From: Rickettsiales bacterium
Lineage (GTDB): Bacteria; Pseudomonadota; Alphaproteobacteria; Rickettsiales; Rickettsiaceae
Length of the DNA stretch: 6,642 bases
Direction: 5' to 3'
NCBI GenBank assembly: GCA_947508155.1
Contig: CANNRM010000032.1
Coordinates: 1 to 6,642, forward strand
Shown: positions 1-4,825 of the stretch, in pieces
Layout: the number at the start of each line of letters is the position of its first letter
Position numbering within the stretch: position 1 is the stretch's first letter
Made by a program: the position numbers and the translations under genes
The notes under the pieces: model-generated
The model's input: only the letters and a program-made list of their open reading frames with translations
What the model was told of the DNA's origin: nothing
The model's database searches: none

Positions 1-411
1 AGCATGAGGATGCTCAGCACCTGCATATGTATATAAATTACCATATTGTTGATCACCAAGAGGATTACGTGTAATCATACGACGTACAGCCATTTTCAAA
101 ACTCTCTCAGGATGTTTACCAGCTAAAATCTTACCAGCAGTAGTTTCTTTAATACCACCTACATAACCTGTGTGACGATAATAAATCTTTCCATCTTTCG
201 TAGCAGCTTTATTCCCAGTTAAGTGGATTTTATCAGCATTGATAACAACAACATTATCACCACAATCCATATGCGCTGTAAATGTTGGCTTATGCTTACC
301 ACGTAGGATATATGCTATTTCAGCAGCAAGACGACCCACAACTAGGTCTGTAGCGTCAATCAGAATCCATTTTTTCTGTATTTCTGAAGGTTTTGCAGAA
401 TAAGTACTCAC
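1..411 (-). CDS. rplM: 50S ribosomal protein L13 (5' part; 3' end outside window)
   Basis: L13 is an early-assembly protein of the large ribosomal subunit that binds 23S rRNA. I translated 137 codons from a GTG at 411-409. Family motifs are visible: residues 3-15 ([13 protein letters not shown]), VVGRLA at 24-29, RGKHKP at 37-42, [13 protein letters not shown] at 47-59, [12 protein letters not shown] at 77-88, and [19 protein letters not shown] at 97-116. The reading frame runs off the window at AEHPHA, so roughly 5-20 C-terminal residues are missing by comparison with the family's usual 142-155. GTG is the only plausible start: an in-frame TAG lies five codons upstream, there is no ATG, and the N-terminus aligns with other alphaproteobacterial L13s. 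A purine-rich AGAGAAG precedes it. rpsI (S9) normally follows L13 and would lie beyond base 1. A good promoter lies at 458-487. Confidence 0.97.
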   Translation of the reverse strand, partial: MSTYSAKPSEIQKKWILIDATDLVVGRLAAEIAYILRGKHKPTFTAHMDCGDNVVVINADKIHLTGNKAATKDGKIYYRHTGYVGGIKETTAGKILAGKHPERVLKMAVRRMITRNPLGDQQYGNLYTYAGAEHPHA

Positions 412-457
412 GATATTTCTTCTCTAAATTAATTTAAAATATTAGTCAACGAGGATG

Positions 458-487
458 CTTATAGCATTAAACACTAGTGTCTGTCAA
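458..487 (-). promoter_or_regulatory. Sigma70-type promoter for rplM
   Basis: Read on the minus strand, a perfect -35 box TTGACA (487-482) and a -10 box TATAAG (463-458) are separated by 18 bases. The -10 is preceded by TGC, an extended -10 (TGn) motif. The predicted start of transcription is near 451, giving a leader of about 40 bases before the rplM GTG at 411. The spacer contains the perfect 10-bp palindrome ACACTAGTGT (471-480), a possible operator. The promoter lies between the miaB stop and rplM, so the ribosomal-protein operon need not depend on read-through from miaB. Confidence 0.75.
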
Positions 488-518
488 GTGGAATTTGTAT
501 AAAGAGACAAAATAATAG

Positions 519-1853
519 CTACCTAACCAACTCCCCAACCAAACTAGAAGGCCTAGCCTCCAAAATCTTCACATCCACAATTTTGCCCAAAATACTTTCA
601 TCGGGATTCTGCAAATGAACAGATTGCATATATGGCGTTTTGCCAAGAATCTGCCCCGCAACCTTCCCTTCTCTATCAAAAAGCACAGGAAGCACACGCC
701 CAATCATGGACTCATTACATGCCAATTGCTGCCTAAAAAGCTCCTCCTGCAAAATACGCAGGCGCTCATCCTTCACATTCTCAGGCAATTGCTCTTTTGT
801 CGCCGCAGGGGTTCCAGGGCGCGGAGAATATTTGAATGAATAACATTGCCCATAACCCACACGCTTTACAGCATCTAAAGTATCAGCAAAATCCTCATCC
901 GTCTCCCCCGGGAAACCAACGATAAAATCTGATGACATTACAATATCAGGACGCTCAGCACGAAGCGCTGCTATAATATCGAAATATTCCTGCCTTGTAT
1001 GACGCCTATTCATAGCCTTAAGCACCCTATCCGACCCGGATTGTATAGGTAAATGCAAAAATGGCATAAGCTTTGGGTTCGAACCATGTAGCTTTATTAG
1101 CGCCTCGTTCATGTCTCTAGGATGCGAAGTCATATATCGAATACGCTCAAGGCCATTAATGTCAGAAATACGCTCTATTAGCCCCGCAAGATCGATATCC
1201 ACATCATCTGATGTCTTGCCGTGATAGGCATTCACATTTTGCCCCAAAAGCATTATTTCTTTAGACCCTTTAGACACAGCACTCAAAATCTCACGATATA
1301 CCTTTTCAACAGGCCGAGAGAACTCAGCTCCGCGAGTATATGGCACCACGCAGAATGTACAGAATTTATCGCAACCTTCTTGCACAGAAACAAAAGCACT
1401 AGCCCCTTGTGCACCAGTTTCCTGCGGAAGTTTGTCGAATTTTTCCTCATCAACAAAATCTAGCTCTATCAAATGTTTTTTGCCATCTTCGATTTGAGCG
1501 ATTAATTGCGGTAATGAATGATAAGATTGAGGCCCCACAACAACGTCTACATAAGGCGCACGAGAGAAAATCTCTTCGCCTTCCGCCTGCCCCACACAAC
1601 CAGCAATAACGATGCACATTTTGCGCCCGTTTTTTCGGAGATTATCCTTAGCCTGACGGATACGCCCAAGCTCAGAATATACTTTTTCAGCTGCTTTTTC
1701 ACGGATATGGCACGTGTTCAGCACCACCATATCAGCATCTTCCATAGTTTCGGTGATAACATAACCATGCGGGGACATGAGGTCCTGCATTTTTATGGAG
1801 TCATAGACATTCATCTGACAGCCATAGGTTTTGATGAAGAGTTTTTTAGTCAT
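519..1853 (-). CDS. miaB: tRNA-2-methylthio-N6-dimethylallyladenosine synthase MiaB
   Basis: A cytoplasmic radical-SAM methylthiotransferase. It converts i6A37 to ms2i6A37 in tRNAs reading UNN codons, using S-adenosylmethionine and two 4Fe-4S clusters. The 444 residues match the family's usual length (rickettsial MiaB is about 445). Domain order: N-terminal methylthiotransferase domain (about 3-105) with cluster cysteines C12 (KTYGCQMN), C48 ([10 protein letters not shown]) and C86 (IAGCVGQ); radical-SAM core (about 147-375) with CxxxCxxC at C161, C165 and C168 followed by VVPYTRG; and a C-terminal TRAM RNA-binding domain (about 380-444). NTCHIREKA and [18 protein letters not shown] separate MiaB from its paralogues RimO and MtaB. 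The ATG at 1853 is chosen because the conserved KTYGC begins at residue 8. Only a weak purine run (AGCAGAAACCT) precedes it. It lies 107 bases upstream of rplM on the same strand; in many bacteria miaB neighbours ybeZ/ybeY, which are not seen here. Confidence 0.97.
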   Translation of the reverse strand: MTKKLFIKTYGCQMNVYDSIKMQDLMSPHGYVITETMEDADMVVLNTCHIREKAAEKVYSELGRIRQAKDNLRKNGRKMCIVIAGCVGQAEGEEIFSRAPYVDVVVGPQSYHSLPQLIAQIEDGKKHLIELDFVDEEKFDKLPQETGAQGASAFVSVQEGCDKFCTFCVVPYTRGAEFSRPVEKVYREILSAVSKGSKEIMLLGQNVNAYHGKTSDDVDIDLAGLIERISDINGLERIRYMTSHPRDMNEALIKLHGSNPKLMPFLHLPIQSGSDRVLKAMNRRHTRQEYFDIIAALRAERPDIVMSSDFIVGFPGETDEDFADTLDAVKRVGYGQCYSFKYSPRPGTPAATKEQLPENVKDERLRILQEELFRQQLACNESMIGRVLPVLFDREGKVAGQILGKTPYMQSVHLQNPDESILGKIVDVKILEARPSSLVGELVR

Positions 1854-1856
1854 AGG

Positions 1857-2086
1857 TTTCTGCTATAAGTTACGTGGCGTCATCCTCGAGGCTGCGGAGC
1901 AGATCTCGGGGATCTTGTGAGTTTATACGTCATCCTAGAAAATGCCAGCATTTTCGGGGATCTTGAATAACGAGAGCAAAGCTCATTAAAGCATCGCTCC
2001 TGCGTCCTTAGATCCCCGAGATCTGCTCCGCAGCCTCGAGGATGACGATCCTATAAACGATTCACAACCGCATCTTATAGCAGAAA
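1857..2086. repeat. Outer 13-bp inverted repeat flanking the palindromic element
   Basis: The 13 bases TTTCTGCTATAAG at 1857-1869 recur as the exact reverse complement CTTATAGCAGAAA at 2074-2086, enclosing the 38-bp inverted arms. The left copy is the immediate leader of miaB, starting four bases upstream of its ATG. The right copy lies in the 3' flank of the 420-residue gene. Spacing to the inner arms is unequal (8 and 26 bases), so this is not a simple extension of the inner palindrome. It may be a remnant of an inverted duplication or older element ends. Confidence 0.7.
1878..2047. repeat. Composite palindromic intergenic repeat (MITE-like; GTCATCC...GGGGATC family)
   Basis: Perfect 38-bp inverted arms lie at 1878-1915 and 2010-2047, separated by 94 bases. 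The left arm is itself a hairpin unit: CGTCATCCTCGAG, then a CTGC-GGA-GCAG core, then CTCGGGGATCT. A second unit at 1928-1963 keeps both ends (CGTCATCCT and CGGGGATCT) but has a different self-complementary core, AAAATGC-CA-GCATTTT. GAGC-AAA-GCTC at 1974-1984 adds a small hairpin. No open frame is contained, no target-site duplication is obvious, and there is no T-run typical of an intrinsic terminator. Its position just downstream of the 420-residue gene and upstream of miaB would still let the RNA hairpin affect read-through or mRNA stability. Repeats of this general design are common in intergenic regions of host-associated alphaproteobacteria; mobility is inferred. Confidence 0.9.
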
Positions 2087-2107
2087 TTAGTAGAAATTGA
2101 TAGTATT

Positions 2108-3370
2108 TTATTGATAATCTACATCTTGTGACATAGAAGCATCCACACCAAATAATATTCCATTATCACCATCTTTAGAAATGGACCCATCAATTACATT
2201 ATCAAACCCAAATTCACGCCATACAGCATCTCTTGTCTCAGAATCCGCAAACCTAAGAACTGCCTTAAATTTAACGCCCCAATTATAATCTTGATAATAA
2301 TCATCCTCTTTTTCTTTAGGCTTTTCCGTTACTTCAAATTGAACAACAGCAGGACATTGCACATCCAAAATCATCCTTGATGAAGCACTTTGTACTGTAT
2401 TAACAGTCAGACCACCTTCAACTAAACGCCCTGTAAGTTTAGTAGCATATGCTATGCACTCATCAGGAAGAACATCACCAGCAGGAGCATCAAACATAAA
2501 CATAACATTATTTTCATTAATTGCGCGCATTCTAAATGACACATGCACAACATGCTTAGCTTCTTCCACTGCATCATCTGCAGCACAAGCAAATACAAAA
2601 CTACCACAAGGCAATGAAGGTTCTGAATATGACACCGGAGGACATGTATCGCCCCATGAAGTTGGCTCAGAAGATATAGCATAGCGTATCGCACATGCCC
2701 CATAATCATCTTCATCATCAGATGAATCCGAAGCAGCACATGCATCTTCTTCTTCGTTCAAGTCCACAGCAGCAAGTGAACGCATCACGCCATCAGCAGA
2801 TGGTTGCATAGAACCTGCATATGCTGGCTCCGCAAATGCATCTGGGCTTACTTGGCTATAAAACGTCTTACCATCGTTATTACATGTTATAAATAAATAC
2901 CCGTCGATTACTTGCACGCCAGCCTCATGAGCTGCTGCATTCAACACATATCCATCGGGTAATGCGTTAAATGATTCTTTCATCATCTGCCCTTGCGATG
3001 AGACTACATCGGCAGAAGCATCTTCTTGTTGCCCTACTGGAAGCTGCGCTGACAATACTATCGATTCATCAGCATTTGACATAGAACTTACAGGCGCTGG
3101 AGCTGACTGCACAACTGCATTATCCTGTGTAGAGCTAACACTAGAAACCGCTCCAGAAAATTCTGCGGGTACTGGTGGCATAGCTTCAGCAGCTGCAGGA
3201 ATTAGCTCAATAATCCCACCAAGCGACGTCACTGGAATATATCTCTCATCGTATGATAGCTTAAAAACATGCCCTTCTAGAACCACTACACCAGCTTTTT
3301 GAGCCTGTTCAGTTAGCCTACATGTTTCCGGCAGTTTATTAAATGCATTTTTTGGTAATTCTTTAGACAT
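2108..3370 (-). CDS. Hypothetical acidic protein with a duplicated N-terminal motif (420 aa)
   Basis: I do not recognise the family. The ATG at 3370 has a good ribosome site (AGAGAGG, about 7 bases upstream). Residues 10-36 (F-N-x-L-P...L...A..AGV.V..G..F) recur at 134-160 with 12 of 27 identities and the same spacing, so the N-terminal half holds two copies of a small motif. A Ser/Ala/Pro-rich linker (about 60-125) separates them. Residues 203-222 are strongly acidic (NEEEDA...SDDEDDYG). The C-terminal half (about 235-410) is mixed alpha/beta in character, with FVFACA, VHVSFRMRA and VKFKAVLRFADS. Nine or so cysteines are scattered. There is no signal peptide, membrane segment or catalytic motif that I can see. 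The tail SQDVDYQ resembles the tail of the remnant at 3494-3679. Lineage-specific, acidic and repeat-bearing proteins in such bacteria are often secreted effectors, but that is only an inference. Confidence 0.85.
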   Translation of the reverse strand: MSKELPKNAFNKLPETCRLTEQAQKAGVVVLEGHVFKLSYDERYIPVTSLGGIIELIPAAAEAMPPVPAEFSGAVSSVSSTQDNAVVQSAPAPVSSMSNADESIVLSAQLPVGQQEDASADVVSSQGQMMKESFNALPDGYVLNAAAHEAGVQVIDGYLFITCNNDGKTFYSQVSPDAFAEPAYAGSMQPSADGVMRSLAAVDLNEEEDACAASDSSDDEDDYGACAIRYAISSEPTSWGDTCPPVSYSEPSLPCGSFVFACAADDAVEEAKHVVHVSFRMRAINENNVMFMFDAPAGDVLPDECIAYATKLTGRLVEGGLTVNTVQSASSRMILDVQCPAVVQFEVTEKPKEKEDDYYQDYNWGVKFKAVLRFADSETRDAVWREFGFDNVIDGSISKDGDNGILFGVDASMSQDVDYQ

Positions 3371-3386
3371 AATTTTCCTCTCTATT

Positions 3387-3416
3387 ATTATATTGTTATT
3401 TATTCACTTTTTGCAA
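3387..3416 (-). promoter_or_regulatory. Candidate promoter of the 420-residue protein gene
   Basis: On the minus strand a perfect -10 box TATAAT (3392-3387) follows TTGCAA (3416-3411, four of six matches to the -35 consensus) at 18 bases. The start of transcription would fall near 3380, leaving only about a 10-base leader that barely covers the ribosome site. The short leader lowers confidence; the AT-rich context could produce TATAAT by chance. Confidence 0.4.
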
Positions 3417-3420
3417 CACA

Positions 3421-3450
3421 CAAAAACATTAACATATTATTATGTTTTTG
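3421..3450. repeat. AT-rich 9-bp inverted repeat (possible weak terminator)
   Basis: CAAAAACAT at 3421-3429 and its exact reverse complement ATGTTTTTG at 3442-3450 surround a 12-base loop. The repeat lies between the remnant at 3494-3679 and the 420-residue gene, so it could act as a weak A/U-type terminator in either direction or as part of the upstream control region of the 420-residue gene. There is no GC-rich stem, so termination is uncertain. Confidence 0.35.
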
Positions 3451-3493
3451 CCAAGTGCCTAAACACTCCTTTAGCAAAATCCGTGCCATATTT

Positions 3494-3679
3494 TTATTGA
3501 CTATCTACATCAGACATATCGCCCATGGCACTCACGCCATCTTCATCATCAGCATAATGCTTCACTCCAGCACAAATTTCATCACTAGATGCATCATCAA
3601 CAAGATGAACAATAACCTCTACTTTATCGCCTAAGATTTTTTGGATATCAGCAAAAGTGACTTTATACAGTTTCCGACG
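3494..3679 (-). pseudogene. Short coding remnant with a tail like that of the 420-residue protein
   Basis: Sixty-one sense codons are open on the minus strand from a TAG at 3682-3680 to a TAA at 3496-3494. The translation starts RRKLYKVTFADIQKILGDKV and ends GDMSDVDSQ. No ATG, GTG or TTG occurs near the beginning; only CTG at codon 4 could initiate, and the first in-frame GTG is at codon 39. The last 20 bases across the stop (3492-3511) match the end of the 420-residue gene (2106-2125) at 18 of 20 positions, and both proteins end in an acidic DVDxQ after a GV-x-A-like stretch. The acidic, Asp/Ser-rich composition also matches. I infer a 5'-truncated relative of the downstream gene. A small gene with a non-standard start is the alternative, given the extended -10 box directly upstream. 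Confidence 0.5.
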
Positions 3680-3683
3680 CTAA

Positions 3684-3692
3684 ATTATACCA
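3684..3692 (-). promoter_or_regulatory. Extended -10 promoter element upstream of the coding remnant
   Basis: The minus strand reads TGGTATAAT at 3692-3684, a perfect extended -10 box. A weak TGCACA sits 18 bases further upstream as a possible -35. Transcription would begin near 3677, that is, inside the first codons of the remnant reading frame at 3494-3679. This fits either a leftover promoter placed by rearrangement or a nearly leaderless transcript. Confidence 0.4.
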
Positions 3693-3721
3693 TTTCTCAA
3701 ATTAAATTGTGCAGATGAATT

Positions 3722-3919
3722 TTGAATAGCGAGCTCCCACAGCGTATACGAAAGTACATGAGGACAGCGAGATCCATGAAAAAATTTTTGCTAAAGTATA
3801 TTTCGGAATATGGTATTAAATATGACGTAGAATTATTGTTAGCACTGATGGATTGTATTATTCGTTCCGCCCATTCATTTTTTAATGGACCCAGATCTCA
3901 AAATTTAAATGTAGATTAA
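3722..3919 (+). CDS. Small orphan ORF, Lys/Leu-rich, unknown function
   Basis: The frame opens after a TGA at 3716 and ends at TAG... the annotated stop TAA/TAG boundary at 3919, giving 65 residues if the TTG at 3722 is used. No good ribosome site precedes that TTG. A more natural start is the ATG at 3776, with GAG five bases upstream, which yields 47 residues beginning MKKFLLKYISEYGIKYDVEL. The product is basic at its N-terminus, helical in character (VELLLALMDCIIRSAHSFF), and has no motif I recognise. It lies on the opposite strand to most of the window, is divergent from the remnant at 3494-3679, and is followed by a 42-bp tandem repeat. It may be a real small gene, a transposase fragment, or chance; no family evidence separates these. 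Confidence 0.35.
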   Translation: MNSELPQRIRKYMRTARSMKKFLLKYISEYGIKYDVELLLALMDCIIRSAHSFFNGPRSQNLNVD

Positions 3920-3920
3920 T

Positions 3921-4016
3921 ATTTATATGTTGACGAATAAATTAATACTGTGTTACCATAAAATTTACATATTAACGAATAAATTAATACTGTGTTACCA
4001 TAAAATTTACATATTA
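3921..4016. repeat. 42-bp tandem direct repeat (two perfect copies plus a degenerate partial)
   Basis: Two identical 42-base units lie at 3933-3974 and 3975-4016, each starting ACGAATAAATTAATACTG. Bases 3921-3932 match the end of the unit at 9 of 12 positions, so the array has about 2.3 copies. The unit is very AT-rich and not coding. It sits 17 bases upstream of the ATG at 4034 and so forms the likely control region of that gene. Each copy carries a -35-like box (TTGACG at 3930-3935; TTAACG at 3972-3977) 18 bases before TACCAT (3954-3959; 3996-4001), so the array may duplicate a weak promoter. Confidence 0.9.
3930..3959 (+). promoter_or_regulatory. Candidate weak promoter inside the tandem repeat
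   Basis: TTGACG (3930-3935, five of six consensus matches) is followed after 18 bases by TACCAT (3954-3959, four of six). The second repeat unit carries a poorer version (TTAACG, 3972-3977, and TACCAT, 3996-4001). Both point toward the gene beginning at 4034. The -10 boxes are weak, so this is a suggestion only. Confidence 0.3.
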
Positions 4017-4149
4017 ACTAATCGAGAAACGCAATGCCACAATATTACGTAGAAACAGCAGAAGAAACAGCTGCAAGAAGGGCCGAAGAAGCAGCGGCAC
4101 TCAAAGCACAACTCGCAGCTCCTCGAGGAATGATGGAGATGCCAGAAGA

Positions 4150-4156
4150 CCCCCCC
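4150..4156. other. Seven-C homopolymer at the frame break
   Basis: Seven consecutive C residues lie exactly where the two halves of the gene at 4034-4538 must be joined. In this AT-rich window no other C run of this length interrupts a gene. Six C (or nine) would restore the full frame. Such tracts are hot spots for replication or polymerase slippage and also for read errors. Confidence 0.85.
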
Positions 4157-4220
4157 AGAATCTCCGCCAGTAGAAAAGTATCAACGCATCTCTGAGGCGG
4201 ACGCTGAATATCTGCACAAC

Positions 4221-4538
4221 ATGGGAAAACTAGGACCCCAGGTAGAAGCTGAATCAAATAGGCATTTTGGAGGCGTTCCTAACGAAAAAAGCAACCATCG
4301 CGGATCAGAACCACAATTTCTTATTGACAAATATGCACACAAACGAGCAGAAGAGGCTAGAACCAAGGAGGTATTAAAGATATTAAGAGAGGGTGACCCG
4401 AAAAAAATCGCAGAGTTGAAACAACAACACGAAACAGCAGAAAGAGAAAAATACCCTCAAGCAGCAGTACAGCCTATCGTGTCCGCAAAACACCAGGAAA
4501 AACCGACAGACAAAGGCAAAGGATGTATAAATCTCTAA
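4221..4538 (+). CDS. 3' portion of the interrupted gene, readable as a 105-residue ORF
   Basis: An ATG at 4221 opens a 105-residue frame (MGKLGPQVEAESNRHFGGVP...) that automated annotation would probably call as a hypothetical protein. No Shine-Dalgarno sequence precedes this ATG. The same frame stays open upstream to 4134 with sensible codons (VEKYQRISEADAEYLHN), so the ATG is more likely an internal methionine of the 167-residue product described at 4034-4538. The protein is hydrophilic, with alternating Lys/Glu/Arg helices at about residues 38-80, and ends in Cys-Ile-Asn-Leu after a Lys/Gly stretch. There is no signal peptide or membrane segment. Confidence 0.5.
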   Translation: MGKLGPQVEAESNRHFGGVPNEKSNHRGSEPQFLIDKYAHKRAEEARTKEVLKILREGDPKKIAELKQQHETAEREKYPQAAVQPIVSAKHQEKPTDKGKGCINL

Positions 4539-4557
4539 CAGAAACGTCATTCTCACG

Positions 4558-4575
4558 CGCTTACTCAAGTAAGCG
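4558..4575. terminator. Perfect 7-bp hairpin after the interrupted gene (possible terminator)
   Basis: CGCTTAC and GTAAGCG pair perfectly around a TCAA loop, 19 bases after the TAA at 4538. No T-tract follows in either direction, so an intrinsic terminator is not established. It may instead be the core of a short palindromic repeat bounded by GTCATT (4546-4551) and AATGAC (4592-4597). Confidence 0.3.
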
Positions 4576-4585
4576 TCGCGCGACA

Positions 4586-4747
4586 TCAATTAATGACTTT
4601 CCTCGAACGAACAACCTTTCTACCGAAGCCTTGGCCTAGGTAGAAGCGCGCTTGGTGATCTCGGTAATCATTCCCATTGAAATACAACCCCCGCGGCCTC
4701 TCCATCGACGCCTGGACATAGACTAGAAGACAGAAGGTGACAATCAT
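4586..4747 (-). CDS. Possible 53-residue ORF with signal-like N-terminus, unknown
   Basis: The minus strand reads an ATG at 4747 through to a TGA at 4588-4586. The product starts MIVTFCLLVYVQASMERPRG, a short hydrophobic run that looks like a small signal or membrane segment. It continues with an aromatic and basic body containing YFNGNDYRDHQARFYLGQGFGRKV. Third codon positions are unusually G/C-rich compared with gyrB and the other genes here, and no clear ribosome site precedes the ATG. It overlaps the imperfect hairpin at 4618-4645. It lies about 100 bases downstream of gyrB on the same strand. It could be a transferred fragment, part of a repeat element, or a chance ORF. I recognise no family. 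Confidence 0.25.
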   Translation of the reverse strand: MIVTFCLLVYVQASMERPRGLYFNGNDYRDHQARFYLGQGFGRKVVRSRKVIN

Positions 4748-4786
4748 TGTAGTTTATGCTTGAACCGGCCTTGCACTTACTTCATA

Positions 4787-4825
4787 AGATCCCCGAATTC
4801 GCAAGCAAATCAGAGAAGGACGATC
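4787..4825. repeat. Decayed copy of the palindromic repeat unit
   Basis: The first ten bases AGATCCCCGA and the last thirteen, GAGAAGGACGATC (11 of 13), match the two ends of the right arm at 2010-2050 (AGATCCCCGA...GAGGATGACGATC). The core between them is unrelated and no longer self-complementary. Like the main element, it lies just downstream of a minus-strand gene, here gyrB. Its outer end GAGAAGGACG (4813-4822) is also a 9/10 inverted match to CGTCATTCTC at 4545-4554, so the two could be the ends of one larger decayed element. Confidence 0.55.

Larger units (their letters stand above)
4034..4538 (+). pseudogene. Unrecognised gene interrupted by a frameshift at a C7 tract (167 aa if joined)
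   Basis: From the ATG at 4034 the frame is open to a TGA at 4193-4195 (53 residues, MPQYYVETAEETAARRAEEA...). The other half continues in the +1 frame to a TAA at 4536-4538. The +1 frame is closed upstream by TGA at 4131, so the shift must lie between 4134 and 4195, and seven consecutive C (4150-4156) sit in that interval. Removing one C joins the halves (...PEDPPESPPVEKYQRISEAD...) into 167 residues. The joined product has an Ala/Glu-rich probable coiled-coil start (about 8-29), a Pro/Glu linker, charged helices (KRAEEARTKEVLKILREGDPKK and a following EL-KQQHETAEREK stretch), and a basic C-terminus ending KGKGCINL. I do not recognise the family. It could be a pseudogene, a phase-variable gene, slippage-expressed, or a sequencing error. 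It is convergent with gyrB. Confidence 0.7.

Noticed and set aside
615..1868. Several plus-strand ORFs of 66-116 codons opposite miaB
   Set aside because: They lie wholly or almost wholly antisense to a clear, complete miaB; their products are low-quality His/Leu/Arg-rich sequences with no ribosome sites.
1878..2047. Intrinsic terminator for the 420-residue gene
   Set aside because: The arms could form a very stable hairpin, but the loop is 94 bases long and no T-run follows on either strand; treated as a repeat element with possible secondary effects.
2452..2745. Minus-strand (97 codons) and plus-strand (76 codons, 2454-2684) ORFs within the 420-residue gene
   Set aside because: Out-of-frame readings of the same gene; the product is a Met/Leu/His-rich string typical of shadow frames over acidic GAT/GAA codons.
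3921..4016. CRISPR array
   Set aside because: The two 42-bp units are directly contiguous without spacers and have no neighbouring cas genes.
4045..4366. Minus-strand ORFs opposite the C7 gene, one with an Ala/Ser-rich tail
   Set aside because: The plus strand here has coherent Ala/Glu/Lys codons on both sides of the frameshift; the Ala/Ser composition on the minus strand is simply the complement of GCA/GCT-rich codons.
4383..4589. Minus-strand 68-codon ORF rich in Phe/Cys
   Set aside because: It is antisense to the Lys/Glu-rich 3' half of the C7 gene, where AAA/GAA codons read as Phe-rich on the other strand; no start signal.
4618..4645. tRNA-like or ncRNA hairpin in the GC-rich spacer
   Set aside because: Only a single imperfect 13-bp stem is visible; no cloverleaf, no T-loop GTTCGAA-type motif in the right place, and no CCA-adjacent acceptor stem.
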